A DNA stretch of 64,000 nucleotides from Nocardiopsis potens DSM 45234 (GTDB taxonomy: Bacteria > Actinomycetota > Actinomycetes > Streptosporangiales > Streptosporangiaceae): contig NZ_ANBB01000009.1 in assembly GCF_000341105.1 (NCBI RefSeq), forward strand, positions 1 to 64,000, in the 5' to 3' direction. A program made the translations under genes and the position numbers. This document shows positions 24,721 through 33,507 of this stretch, piece after piece (within the stretch, counting starts at the first letter, position 1; every line of letters begins with the position of its first letter). The notes below the pieces were generated by a model, which saw nothing but the letters and a program-made list of their open reading frames with translations, ran no database searches and was not told the DNA's origin.

Positions 24721-24805
24721 ATATTTCCCGATTGCCCGGCGGGGCCGGGGTGCGGCGGGTACCGTTGCCCCGACCGAGAGCCCGGACGAGCGTGGGAAAC
24801 AGCAG

Positions 24806-25012
24806 ATGGAGCCATACGACAGGACCCTCTCCGCCGGGGACCTCAAGGGCAGGACGACGGTCACCGACACCGGGGGCAACACGGCCGTCATCCACGCAGG
24901 GCCGGTCCGCATCCGCTGCACCTGGAACGACCGGGCCGCGCTGATCCAGCTGGCCTCGGCCGCCATGCAGGCGCTGACCATCGTCGACGGCGACCACCGC
25001 ATGGAGCACTGA
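24806..25012 (+). CDS. Small protein of unknown function
   Basis: 68 aa, MEPYDRTLSAGDLKGRTTVT followed by GPVRIRCTWNDRAALIQLAS and AAMQALTIVDGDHRMEH. It is acidic to neutral with no membrane segment or signal peptide. I do not recognise the family. Support comes from codon usage, a -10-like TACCGT about 40 bp upstream (24760-24765), and a GC hairpin just after the stop. The ribosome site is weak. Confidence 0.6.
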   Translation: MEPYDRTLSAGDLKGRTTVTDTGGNTAVIHAGPVRIRCTWNDRAALIQLASAAMQALTIVDGDHRMEH

Positions 25013-25027
25013 GCCGCACCCGAGAAG

Positions 25028-25048
25028 GCCCCGCCGGGAGGGCGGGGC
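25028..25048 (+). terminator. Hairpin terminator
   Basis: GCCCCGCC-GGGAG-GGCGGGGC, a perfect 8-bp stem 15 bp after the small-protein stop. The following stretch to about 25630 (600 bp) is GC-rich and shows no gene I can support. Confidence 0.65.
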
Positions 25049-25697
25049 GCCTCTGCCCGGCGCGCGGGCGGGCGGGTCCGGCCCCCGTAGGGCGGTGGCC
25101 CCGAGGCCGCGGCCTTCTCCACCCGCCCGCCGCAGGGACCGAGCCCCGCCCGCCCCTCGCGGCCCTTGCCGCGGGAACCCCTCGCCCCACTGGGGACCGC
25201 GGCGCCCCGGCCGCCGGCGGGGTCCTCCGCTCCGCAGGTGCCCGTTCCGCACCGGTCCGCCCCTCCCCGGCGCCGCGGAGTCGGCGCGGGACCGCGTCCT
25301 CCTCCGCCTGCCCGCCGCCGGGGCCGACCCCGGGCGGCGGTCCGGCGCGGCGCCTTTTCGGCCCGGGGCGGGGCGGGTCGGCGGGCGGCCCCCTGGGAGA
25401 CCCGCCCCGTTCAGAGAGCGGTCCCCCCGTGATCGGGACGGACTCCGCTCCTCGGTAACGGACGACCGGATTCCGGCCCCGGTGGGCGGGGAGGACCGCC
25501 GGGCCCCGCCCGCCCTCCGCGTCCGGAGCGGGGAGCGGAGCACGGTCGAGCCGCTGCTCGCACTACCTCGGCCGGCGTCCGCGGGGATGTGTCCGCGAGG
25601 AGACACTCAGGTCACCTCGGCGAGAATTTTCGTCCTACCTGTGCTTCCAGGCGACTAATCGGCTACCCACGGTCGCGTTTTCCTGAGAGAATCCACA

Positions 25698-25719
25698 TTC
25701 CTGGGAGAACTCCCAGGAA
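25698..25719. promoter_or_regulatory. Perfect palindrome in the leader of the OatA-like gene
   Basis: TTCCTGGGAG-AA-CTCCCAGGAA (10-2-10). A related half-site, TTCCTGAGAG, lies about 18 bp upstream, so two protein-binding sites or an RNA hairpin are both possible. It lies about 90 bp upstream of the chosen GTG start. Confidence 0.55.
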
Positions 25720-25810
25720 GTGCGCCGCGACGGCCCCGCCCGCTCAGCGGGCATGCGGCGCGCGCCCCGAGCTCCACCGAGACGGCCCCGAGACGCAGGC
25801 AAGGAACCCC

Positions 25811-27886
25811 GTGCCGACCCAATCGCAGCCCGCGCCCGCACCCCCGGCAGCCCGCCCCGCACCACCGCGCCGCTTCTTCCCCGAGGTCCAGGGCCTCCGC
25901 GCACTCGCGGTGGCGCTGGTCGTCGTCTACCACGTCGACAAGGAGCTGCTCCCCGGCGGCTACATCGGCGTCGACGTCTTCTTCGTGATCTCCGGATTCC
26001 TCATCACCACGCTGCTGCTGCGCGAGGCCCGCGAGCAGGGCCGGGTCTCCCTGTCGGGCTTCTACATCCGGCGGGTCCGGCGCATCCTGCCCGCGGCCAC
26101 CGTCGTCCTGCTGGCCACCGGCGCCGCGGCCATGGCGCTGCTGCCCTCGGCCCAGCTGCTGGACACCGCCAAGCAGCTCGCCGCCTCGGCGCTGTACGTG
26201 CAGAACCTGCTGCTGGCCCACGAATCGGTGGACTACCTGGCGGCCGGCGCCGCGGAGAGCCCGGTGCAGCACTTCTGGTCGCTCGCCGTGGAGGAGCAGT
26301 TCTACCTGTTCTGGCCGCTGCTGTTCATCGGCTGGACCGCCCTGCCGGAGCGGCTGCGCCGGGCCCGGATGCTGCTGCTCGGCGGCGGAGCGGTGATCGC
26401 CGCCTCCTTCGCCTGCTCGGTCTGGCTCACCCTGTCCGACCCCGCGCCGGCCTACTTCCTGCCGCAGACCAGGATGTGGGAGCTGGCCGCGGGCGGCGTG
26501 CTGGCGATGGTGCTCGCGCACCGCACCCTGCCCGCCGGGGTCCGGGCCGGCCTGGGCTGGGCCGGCCTGCTGGCCATCGCCGCCGCCGCGTTCACCTACG
26601 ACGACGCGGTGGCGTTCCCCGGCTGGACCGCCGCCCTGCCGGTGCTGGGCACCGCCGCCGTGATCGCCGCCGGCCGCACCGAGGGCCGCTGGTCGGCCTA
26701 CCGGCTGCTCAGCGCCGCCCCGGCGCGGTTCGTCGGCGACCTGTCGTACGCGATCTACCTGTGGCACTGGCCGCTCATCGTGTTCTGGCCCCTCCTGCCC
26801 GGCACCGATGTCTTCGGCCCGTTCGGCGGCGTGCTGATCGGCGCCGGCTCGGTGCTGCTGGCCTGGGCCACCAAGCTCCTGGTGGAGGACCCGGTGCGCA
26901 CCGGCGGGGCGCTGCGGACCGGCCGCGCCGCACTGGCGTTCGCGCTCTCCGGGGCCCTGCTGGTGTCCGGGACGAGCTGGATCCAGTACCAGCAGGTGGA
27001 GCAGCGCCGCAACGTGGCCTTCGACCCGGAGGTGCACGTCGGCCCGGCCGCCATCGACGACGACCGGCCCGAGGGCGACGCGGGGCAGGCCGTCTACCCG
27101 GCCCCGATCGACGCCCTGGACGACCTGCCCAGCGTCTACGGCGACGAGTGCCAGGCCATGCCGAGCGACCGCGCCGCCGACCCGTGCGTGTACGGCCCTG
27201 AGGACGCCGAGGTGACGGTGGCCGTGGTCGGCGACTCGCACGCCGCCCACTGGGTGCCGGCGGTGCGCGCCGTGGCCGGGGAGCGGAACTGGCGGGTCTA
27301 CACCTTCACCAAGTCCTCCTGCCCGTTCACCGGCGAGCCCGTCACCAGGGACGGCGGCGACGACCGCCGCTACGCCGAGTGCGAGGACTGGAACGCCGAC
27401 GTCGTCGACCGGCTCACCGGCGACGTCCGGCCGGACCTGGTGTTCACCAGCGCGCGCAGCCGCGCGATCAGCGCCACCGCGGGCGACACCGAGGAGGGCA
27501 AGCGGCTGATCGCCGAGGGCATGGCGGAGCAGTGGACCGAGCTGGAGGAGGCCGGCGCCCGGGTGGTCGCGATCGCCGACACCCCGGTGGCCCGCCCCCG
27601 GGTGCCCGAGTGCGTCGAGATGAACCCGACCGCCCCGGGCGACTGCGCCAAGGAGCGCGACGACGCCCTCGGCGAGGAGGACCCGCAGATCATCGCCGCG
27701 GACCGGCCGGAGACCGGCGCCGAGGTGGTCGACCTCAACGACCGGCTGTGCACCGACGACACCTGCCCGGCCGTGGTCGGCAACGTCCTGGTCTACCGGG
27801 ACGCCCACCACCTGACCGCCACCTACTCCGAGATGCTCGCCGCCGACCTGGAGGAGCGGGCCGAGCCGATCCTGGAGGCGCTGTGA
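25811..27886 (+). CDS. Membrane O-acyltransferase with SGNH domain (OatA-like)
   Basis: 691 aa from a GTG with AAGGAA four bases upstream. A Pro-rich N-terminal tail is followed by FFPEVQGLRALAVALVVVYH and GGYIGVDVFFVISGFLITTL, the acyltransferase-3 signature, and about ten membrane helices to residue 400. The C-terminal SGNH hydrolase-type domain (about 480-691) has the block-I Ser in VAVVGDSHAAHWVPAV and the block-V Asp/His in YRDAHHLTATYSEML, so the catalytic residues are intact. OatA-type enzymes O-acetylate peptidoglycan or other cell-surface glycans outside the membrane. Four Cys in the SGNH domain may form disulfides. Confidence 0.93.
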   Translation: MPTQSQPAPAPPAARPAPPRRFFPEVQGLRALAVALVVVYHVDKELLPGGYIGVDVFFVISGFLITTLLLREAREQGRVSLSGFYIRRVRRILPAATVVLLATGAAAMALLPSAQLLDTAKQLAASALYVQNLLLAHESVDYLAAGAAESPVQHFWSLAVEEQFYLFWPLLFIGWTALPERLRRARMLLLGGGAVIAASFACSVWLTLSDPAPAYFLPQTRMWELAAGGVLAMVLAHRTLPAGVRAGLGWAGLLAIAAAAFTYDDAVAFPGWTAALPVLGTAAVIAAGRTEGRWSAYRLLSAAPARFVGDLSYAIYLWHWPLIVFWPLLPGTDVFGPFGGVLIGAGSVLLAWATKLLVEDPVRTGGALRTGRAALAFALSGALLVSGTSWIQYQQVEQRRNVAFDPEVHVGPAAIDDDRPEGDAGQAVYPAPIDALDDLPSVYGDECQAMPSDRAADPCVYGPEDAEVTVAVVGDSHAAHWVPAVRAVAGERNWRVYTFTKSSCPFTGEPVTRDGGDDRRYAECEDWNADVVDRLTGDVRPDLVFTSARSRAISATAGDTEEGKRLIAEGMAEQWTELEEAGARVVAIADTPVARPRVPECVEMNPTAPGDCAKERDDALGEEDPQIIAADRPETGAEVVDLNDRLCTDDTCPAVVGNVLVYRDAHHLTATYSEMLAADLEERAEPILEAL

Positions 27887-27984
27887 CCCGCGCCCGCGCG
27901 GCGGCGGCGGGCGGGGCCGGCACGGGCGCGCCCGCCCCGGGGGTCGGGGCTCCCGGCTCCGGCGCCGGGGCGGCACCGCCGGTG

Positions 27985-27990
27985 TAGGGT
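27985..27990 (+). promoter_or_regulatory. Candidate -10 of a leaderless promoter (VOC remnant)
   Basis: TAGGGT eight bases before the ATG at 27999. The spacing puts transcription start at or next to the start codon, a frequent actinobacterial arrangement. Confidence 0.4.
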
Positions 27991-27998
27991 CGGTCGCC

Positions 27999-28290
27999 AT
28001 GAGAATCGGCTGGGAGGCCTTGACCGTCGACGCCCGCGACCCGCTCTCCCTCGCGCGGTGGTGGGCGCAGACCCTCGGTTGGGAGCTGATGGATCCCGCC
28101 CCGGCCGGCGTCGAGGTGCGGCCGCCGGACGGGCGCCCGCCGTCCCTCTTCTTCGCCCGCGCGGACGGCGCGAAGCCGGCCGGGAAGAACCGCCTCCACT
28201 TCGACCTGTACGCGGAGGACCAGGCGGCGGCCGTCGAGGGGCTCCTCGCCCGGGGCGCCGCCCGCACCGCCGCCCCGGCCGGGGGACGCC
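27999..28290 (+). pseudogene. Truncated VOC-family (glyoxalase-like) gene remnant
   Basis: The first about 90 codons encode a good VOC N-terminal half: RIGWEALTVDARDPLSLARW, WAQTLGWELMDPAPAGVEVR, and KNRLHFDLYAEDQAAAVEGL with LLARGAAR. The expected last strands (a DPEGNEFCVL-like ending) are missing, and the frame runs into low-complexity Ala/Gly/Arg/Pro sequence that does not resemble any VOC C-terminus. A terminator-like hairpin follows at 28327. It is most likely a gene that lost its 3' part; a functional short protein is less likely. Confidence 0.65.
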
Positions 28291-28326
28291 GCCCGGGGGC
28301 CGCGCCGCGGCCGGCCGGGCAGGGGC

Positions 28327-28352
28327 GGGGGCGGGACGCCGCCCCCTTTCTT
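28327..28352 (+). terminator. Rho-independent-type terminator
   Basis: GGGGGCGG-GACG-CCGCCCCC followed by TTTCTTCT, an 8-bp stem with a T-rich tail. It lies between the VOC remnant and the intact VOC gene. Confidence 0.75.
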
Positions 28353-28379
28353 CTCCCATGGCGGGCATCGGCCCGCCTA

Positions 28380-28410
28380 TTGGTGCCGGGGCCGCCCGCC
28401 CGGCTAGGGT
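28380..28410 (+). promoter_or_regulatory. Candidate promoter of the VOC gene
   Basis: TTGGTG (28380-28385), a 19-bp spacer, then TAGGGT (28405-28410). This predicts a roughly 42-nt leader carrying the AGGAGG ribosome site of the gene at 28459. Confidence 0.5.
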
Positions 28411-28458
28411 CTGCCGGTGCCCGGCCGCGAGGGCGGCCGGTGTTCAGGAGGCGGGGTC

Positions 28459-28929
28459 ATGGGCGGCTTCTACCACGTGTGCTTCGCGGTGCCCGACATC
28501 GGGGCGGCCATGGAGGAACTGAGCGGGGCGGTTGGCGTGGAGTGGACGCCGCCGCGCGCGGACCGGATCGGGGAGTGGGATTTCCGCATCGCCTTCACCC
28601 GCGGCGACCCGCCGTTCATCGAGCTGATCGAGGGGCCCGAGCACAGCCCGTGGGGGTGCGGCGGGGAGGGGCGCTTCGACCACCTCGGGTTCTGGACCTC
28701 CGACCTGGAGGCGGGCGCCGCCCGGCTGTCCCGCGCCGGCGTCGGGGCCGACTTCGACGGCTGCCCGTTCGGGCGGCGCTTCGCCTACCACCGCGCCGGG
28801 TCGATCGGCGGGCGGATCGAGCTGGTCGACGCCGCCCGCCTGGCGGACTTCCGCGCGGCCTGGGCCCCGGGGGCCGGCGCGATGCCGATCATCGATCCGC
28901 CGCGCGGGCCCGGTGCTCGGTGGGGCTGA
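28459..28929 (+). CDS. VOC superfamily protein
   Basis: 156 aa with AGGAGG upstream of the ATG. VOC features: GGFYHVCFAVPDIGAAMEEL at the start (metal-ligand His6), EWDFRIAFTRGDPPFIELIE with a Glu ligand in the first module, RFDHLGFWTSDLEAGAARLS with a second His, and GSIGGRIELVDAARLADFRA with the second Glu. All four metal-ligand positions look present, so a metalloenzyme is possible. The substrate is unknown. Its end overlaps the convergent AraC-type gene by 41 bp. Confidence 0.85.
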   Translation: MGGFYHVCFAVPDIGAAMEELSGAVGVEWTPPRADRIGEWDFRIAFTRGDPPFIELIEGPEHSPWGCGGEGRFDHLGFWTSDLEAGAARLSRAGVGADFDGCPFGRRFAYHRAGSIGGRIELVDAARLADFRAAWAPGAGAMPIIDPPRGPGARWG

Positions 28930-29830
28930 CCCCGTAGGCGCGCTTGAACGCCGAGCTGAGCGCGAACGGCGTGGAGTAGCCGACCTTGCGGGCGATGGAG
29001 CCCAGCGTGGCGTCGGAGCCGCGCAGCAGGTCGGCGGCGGTGGCCAGGCGCAGCCCGGTGAGGTAGGCGACCGGCGCCTCGCCCACCAGCGCGGTGAACC
29101 GGCGGGCCAGCGCTGCGCGGGACACCCCGCACTCGGCGGCCAGCCCGGCCACCGTCCAGGCCCGGCCGGGGTCGGCGTGCAGCAGCCGCAGCGCCCGCCC
29201 GACCGCCGGGTCGGCGCGGGCCCGGTACCAGGCGGGCGCGGCGCTGCGCTGCCCGGCGAACCAGGACCGCAGCGCGGCGATGAGCAGCAGGTCCAGCATC
29301 CGGTCCAGGACGACCTCCTGGCCGGGCTCGTCCCGGCCGACCTCCTCGGCGAGCATCGGCAGCAGCGGGCTGTCCCAGGAGCCGGCGGGCACGTGCGCCA
29401 CCTGCGGGAGGACGTCGAGCAGGCGCCGGCTGAGCTCGCCCTCCACCAGGTAGGTGCCGACCAGCATCTCGGTGGGGGCGTCCTGGCCGTCGCCCCAGGT
29501 GCGCACGCCCAGCGCCATCGACTCCCACAGCGGCTCGCCGTAGAGGGTGTGGCACTTCTGGTCGGCGTCGATCACCACCCGGACGGGGGTGCCGGGGTCG
29601 TCGGCGACGGTGTAGGGGCCGTTCCAGCGCACCACCGCCACGTCCCCGGGGCCCATCCGGACCGGGGCGCCGTCCGCGCAGACCACGTACGCCTCGCCGC
29701 GCAGCACCGCGGTCAGGCTCAGCGGCGCCTCGTCGGCCACCCGGATCGCCCAGGGCGGCCGGAGCAGAGTGCGGAGCAGGAAGGCGCCGCGCGCCCGCGG
29801 CCCGTCGAGCAGGCCCGCCAGTTCGTCCAT
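28889..29830 (-). CDS. AraC family transcriptional regulator
   Basis: 313 aa. The N-terminal cupin-like sensing domain (AraC_binding_2/cupin_6 type) includes PPWAIRVADEAPLSLTAVLR, VRMGPGDVAVVRWNGPYTVA and CHTLYGEPL. The C-terminal double HTH (about residues 215-305) reads VGRALRLLHADPGRAWTVAG, LAAECGVSRAALARRFTAL, YLTGLRLATAADLLRGSDAT and IARKVGYSTPFALSSAFKRA followed by YGVSPTEHR. It is divergent from the DUF1772 gene 162 bp away, which is its most likely target along with itself. This cupin-AraC group commonly controls oxidoreductase or transporter genes. Confidence 0.92.
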   Translation of the reverse strand: MDELAGLLDGPRARGAFLLRTLLRPPWAIRVADEAPLSLTAVLRGEAYVVCADGAPVRMGPGDVAVVRWNGPYTVADDPGTPVRVVIDADQKCHTLYGEPLWESMALGVRTWGDGQDAPTEMLVGTYLVEGELSRRLLDVLPQVAHVPAGSWDSPLLPMLAEEVGRDEPGQEVVLDRMLDLLLIAALRSWFAGQRSAAPAWYRARADPAVGRALRLLHADPGRAWTVAGLAAECGVSRAALARRFTALVGEAPVAYLTGLRLATAADLLRGSDATLGSIARKVGYSTPFALSSAFKRAYGVSPTEHRARAADR

Positions 29831-29992
29831 CCCGGACCGTCCTCCCCGAGGGCCGAAGCCGCCTGACGGAACCGATGATAGACGCTCGCGTATGCGGATG
29901 AGCGGCGAGGCCATAGCCCGTCTCGGCGGGGCCCGGTTGAATCGGAACCGTTCAGCGGTCCGACCGGGACCGCCCGCCGGGAGGAGAGACCC

Positions 29993-30478
29993 ATGCCGGA
30001 CCTGTTGCGCACCGCCGCCGGGGCGGCGGCCCTGATCGCGGCCGGCCTGAACGCGGGCCTGTTCTTCGCGTTCACCACGGCCGTCATGCCGGGGCTCGGC
30101 GGGGCCTCCGACACCGCGTTCATCGACGTGATGCAGCGGATCAACCGGAGGATCCTCAACGGGCGGTTCTTCGCGGTGTTCTTCGGCGCCCCGGTCCTGG
30201 CGCTGATCTGGGCGGTGGCGGCGACCGGCTCCGGCGCCGCCGTCGCGGTGCCGGCCTGGGCGGCGTTCGTGCTGCTGGCCGGGCACTTCCTGATCACCGC
30301 GGCGGTCAACGTGCCGATGAACGACGCGCTGGAGGCCGCGGGACCGGCCGACCGGTCGGCCGACCCGGCCCGGGTCCGCGCCCGCTTCGAGGGGCCGTGG
30401 AACCGGTGGAACCGGATCCGCACCGTGCTCAGCGCCGCCGCGCTGGCCTGCACGGCCACCGGGGTCGCCCTGCTCTGA
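29993..30478 (+). CDS. DUF1772 (anthrone oxygenase-like) membrane protein
   Basis: 161 aa with GGGAGGAGAG upstream. Four hydrophobic segments (about residues 9-33, 60-80, 86-105 and 140-160), with DVMQRINRRILNGRFFAVFF and TAAVNVPMNDALEAA matching the DUF1772/anthrone-oxygenase family pattern, including the conserved Asn-x-Pro region. Some fungal members oxidise anthrones; bacterial roles are mostly unknown. It is divergent from the AraC regulator, so likely under its control, and convergent with the MFS gene. Confidence 0.82.
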   Translation: MPDLLRTAAGAAALIAAGLNAGLFFAFTTAVMPGLGGASDTAFIDVMQRINRRILNGRFFAVFFGAPVLALIWAVAATGSGAAVAVPAWAAFVLLAGHFLITAAVNVPMNDALEAAGPADRSADPARVRARFEGPWNRWNRIRTVLSAAALACTATGVALL

Positions 30479-30510
30479 GCCGACGCGGCCGCCCGCCGCC
30501 CCCGCCCGCT

Positions 30511-31791
30511 CTAGGACGGCGGCCGGGCGGAGGGGCCGCCGCCCGCCGCGCGGCCGGGGAGGAACCGGAGGCCGAGGCCGAGCACCACCGCGATCCCGCC
30601 CGCCCCGGCGGCCGCCACCGCGGCCCCGGGCGGCGCGAACTCGGCGAACGCCCCGGCCGCGGCGAAGCCCAGCCCCTGGGTGATCATCATCCCGGCCGAG
30701 GAGATCGCGAACACCCGGCCGCGCAGCGCCTCCGGGGTCGCCTCCAGCAGCAGGGCGTCCAGCGCCAGGGTGTAGCCGAAGCCCAGCGCGCCCAGGGCCA
30801 GCGCGGCGACCGCCACCGCCGGGCCGGGGCCGGCCAGGAAGAGCGGGAAGGGCGCGAACACCGCCAGGGCCGCCGGCACCATCCAGCGGCGCCGCCGCTC
30901 CGCGGTGAGCAGCGCGCCGGCCAGCAGCTCCCCGGCCACGGTGCCGACCGGGGCGGCGGTCAGCAGCAGCCCGACGAGCACCGGGCCACCGCCCATCCCG
31001 TCGGCGAGCGGGGCGGCCAGCGCCTCGGGCCACACCGCCAGCGCCGGCAGGATCCAGACGAGCAGCAGCACCGCGCGCAGCCGGGGGAGGGCGAACGCCT
31101 CCCGGACCCCGGCCAGCGAGTCGCCGAGCAGCCGGCCGCCGGCCCCGGCGGCCCCGGCGGCCCGCCGCGCGGGGCGGGCCGGGGTGCCCAGGCCGATCAG
31201 CGCGGCCGACGCGGCCATCAGCGCCGCGGCGACCAGCAGCGCGGTGGACGGCCGGACCAGCAGGAGCAGGGTGCCGCCGAAGGAGAACCCGGCGATCTGC
31301 GCGGTCTGCGCGGCCATCCGCAGCAGGGAGCGGCCCAGCGGGAACAGCCCGGCGGGCAGCACGTCGGCGAGGGCGGCCGAGCGGCTCCCGGAGTACACCG
31401 GGGCGATGGCCCCGGTGACCGCGAGCAGGGCCAGCATCGCCGGGATCGGCGTTCCGGGCAGCGCCATGCAGGCCATGACCGCGCCGACCGCCCCCTGGGA
31501 GGCCGCCATGACCCGGCGCGCGGGGAAGCGGTCGGCCGCCGCGGACAGCAGCGACGCGCCGAGCAGGTGCGGCAGGAAGCCGAGGGCGAAGGCGAGCGCC
31601 GACAGCAGCGGCGAACCGGTCCGCTGGAAGACCAGCACCGAGAGCGTCACCTGCACCGCGACCTGGGCGAGGATGGAGAGGACCTCGGCGGCGAACAGCA
31701 CCCGGAACTCGGGCACCGCGAGCACGCCGGCGTACCCCTGGCGGGGTCCGGACACGGCGGGGGAGCGGCCGTCGGCCGCGGATGTGGGCAT
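30511..31791 (-). CDS. MFS transporter
   Basis: 426 aa, about twelve membrane helices. The N-terminal half has FRVLFAAEVLSILAQVAVQV and LSALAFALGFLPHLLGASLL with the loop motif AADRFPARRVM (the D-R-x-x-R MFS loop). The C-terminal half contains ALDALLLEATPEALRGRVFA, typical of the MFS_3/enterobactin-exporter-like group. An efflux role is likely; the substrate is unknown. It is divergent from the DUF5937/ArsR-type regulator at 31922, its probable controller. Confidence 0.88.
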   Translation of the reverse strand: MPTSAADGRSPAVSGPRQGYAGVLAVPEFRVLFAAEVLSILAQVAVQVTLSVLVFQRTGSPLLSALAFALGFLPHLLGASLLSAAADRFPARRVMAASQGAVGAVMACMALPGTPIPAMLALLAVTGAIAPVYSGSRSAALADVLPAGLFPLGRSLLRMAAQTAQIAGFSFGGTLLLLVRPSTALLVAAALMAASAALIGLGTPARPARRAAGAAGAGGRLLGDSLAGVREAFALPRLRAVLLLVWILPALAVWPEALAAPLADGMGGGPVLVGLLLTAAPVGTVAGELLAGALLTAERRRRWMVPAALAVFAPFPLFLAGPGPAVAVAALALGALGFGYTLALDALLLEATPEALRGRVFAISSAGMMITQGLGFAAAGAFAEFAPPGAAVAAAGAGGIAVVLGLGLRFLPGRAAGGGPSARPPS

Positions 31792-31921
31792 GCCCCCACG
31801 CTTCCGCCCCGCGCCGCCCGGTTCAACGGATTCGCCCACGCCCGAATCGTCCGGGGCGGCCGTCCGCGGTGCGGCATGATCGAACGGGTGCGGATCCCGC
31901 ACGGGAGAAGGGGGCGGCGCG

Positions 31922-32914
31922 GTGGCCGGACGGGTGGTCTTCGGGCGCGAGGACCTGATGCGCTGCAGGTTCGCCGTCTCCCCGCTGTGGGAGACCTTCG
32001 CCGCGGTGCACACCCTCTTCGAGCCGCACCGGCAGGGCTTCCACCTGCCGTGGGTGCGCGCCGCCCGGCTGCCGGACGGGGTGGACCTGGAGCCCTTCCG
32101 GCTGCTCCTGCCCCGCCCGGGGTACGTCCCGGACTTCCTCACCCCGCCCCCGCTGGGGCCGCTCGCCTCCATCGAGGAGGAGCTGGACCGGCTGCGCGCC
32201 ACCCCGCCCGCGCAGGTCGGCGCCGAGCTGCGGGCCTGCCTGCTCGACCCGCGCCGGAACCTGCCCGCCTCGGCCACCGCGCCGCTGCTCGCCGATGCCG
32301 CGGCGACCCGGGACGCCATGGCGGGCCTGCTCGGCGCCTGCTGGGAGCACCTGGTGCGGCCGCACTGGCCCCGGCTGCGCGCCCTGCTCGACGCCGACAT
32401 CGCCGACCGCTCGCGCACCCTGGCCGAGCACGGCCTGGAGCGGCTGCTCCCCGCCCTGGACGGCCGGCTCTCCTGGGAGCGGGGCGCCCTGCGGGTGGAC
32501 AGCGCGGCCGCCTTCGACGAGCTCCGGCCGGACGGGCGCGGCCTGCTGCTGATGCCCAGCGCGTTCGTCTGGCCGGAGCTGATCCTGGTCGGCGACGAGC
32601 CCTGGCAGCCGACGCTCATCTACCCGGCCCGCGGTGTCGGCGACCTCTGGTCGCCCCCGCCCGGGCGCCCGCCGGAGGCCCTGGCCGCGGTGCTCGGCCG
32701 GACCCGGGCCCGGCTGCTGGCCGCGCTGTCCCGCCCGGAGACCACCACCGGCCTCGCGGCCCGGCTGGGCCTCAGCCCGGCGGGCGTCTCCGGCCACCTG
32801 ACCGCGCTGCGCGACGCCGGCCTGCTGGAGTCCTGGCGCTCCGGCCGCCGCGTCCTCTACGCCCGGAGCCCCCTGGGCACCGCCCTGACCGGCGAGGGCC
32901 CGGACCCGGCCTGA
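31922..32914 (+). CDS. ArsR-type winged-helix regulator with DUF5937-like N-terminal domain
   Basis: 330 aa from a GTG. The N-terminal two thirds (LMRCRFAVSPLWETFAAVHT, GLLLMPSAFVWPELILVGDE, QPTLIYPARGVGDLW) match a common actinobacterial regulator type. The C-terminal winged helix is ArsR-like (LAALSRPETTTGLAARLGLS, PAGVSGHLTALRDAGLLESW, RSGRRVLYARSPLG, residues about 255-320). The HTH at the C-terminus is characteristic. It is divergent from the MFS gene and may repress that exporter. The effector is unknown. Confidence 0.85.
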   Translation: MAGRVVFGREDLMRCRFAVSPLWETFAAVHTLFEPHRQGFHLPWVRAARLPDGVDLEPFRLLLPRPGYVPDFLTPPPLGPLASIEEELDRLRATPPAQVGAELRACLLDPRRNLPASATAPLLADAAATRDAMAGLLGACWEHLVRPHWPRLRALLDADIADRSRTLAEHGLERLLPALDGRLSWERGALRVDSAAAFDELRPDGRGLLLMPSAFVWPELILVGDEPWQPTLIYPARGVGDLWSPPPGRPPEALAAVLGRTRARLLAALSRPETTTGLAARLGLSPAGVSGHLTALRDAGLLESWRSGRRVLYARSPLGTALTGEGPDPA

Positions 32915-33027
32915 CCGGCGGCCCCGCGGCGCCGCCCGGCCGGAAAGGCGCGCGAGCCCGCCGCCCCTCCCCGCGCGGCTCCCGCAGCCCCCGGTCGCTT
33001 CCGCCCCGACCTGGGAAAAAGACGGGT

Positions 33028-33463
33028 ATGAGTACTGCGTTGGCGCTCGCGTCCGACGGGCTGTACCTGTGGCGGCGCGGGCCGGAGCTGACCGGGAGCA
33101 CCGACCACGCCCGCCGCGTCGCCCAGCTCGCCGCCCCGATGTCGGTCTTCGTCTTCGGCCTGGGCCTGGCCTGCATCGCCATCGCCTGTGCGGGCGTGGT
33201 CTACCGGCTGTTCGCCGCACCGCCCGAGGAGCCCGTCTCGGGCCTGCTCGCCGACTACCCGATGGTCGAAGCGGTCTTCATCTCCGGCCTGTACGCCCTG
33301 GTCGGCGTCGGCGCCGTGCTGTTCCGGTGGGCGGTCCGCACCCCCCCGCGGACCCGCGGCCACCGTCACCGGCGCGTGCCGGCTGCTGTCCGGCGCCGCG
33401 TTCCTGCTGTTCGGCGCCATGAGCTACTTCACCCACATCGGGTTGATCGTCAACACGATTTGA
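33028..33463 (+). CDS. Small membrane protein split by a frameshift at a C7 run
   Basis: The frame from ATG 33028 encodes MSTALALASDGLYLWRRGPE, a helix VFVFGLGLACIAIACAGVVY, and another GLYALVGVGAVLFRWAV. It then meets seven C at 33341-33347 and continues as Arg/His-rich nonsense. One frame over, the sequence continues sensibly as ATVTGACRLLSGAAFLLFGA and MSYFTHIGLIVNTI to a TGA at 33463. Removing one C restores a single protein of about 144 aa with three helices. It is either a real inactivating or phase-variable slippage or a sequence error. The family is not recognised. Confidence 0.65.
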
Positions 33464-33507
33464 CTGCTCCTTCGGAGCGCGGACGGAACCGGGAGAGGAC
33501 GGCGAAC

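Noticed and set aside
25050-25629. Gene in the 580-bp stretch before the OatA-like gene
   Set aside because: Open frames exist on both strands but encode Arg/Pro/Ala-rich nonsense, with no ribosome site and no family pattern.
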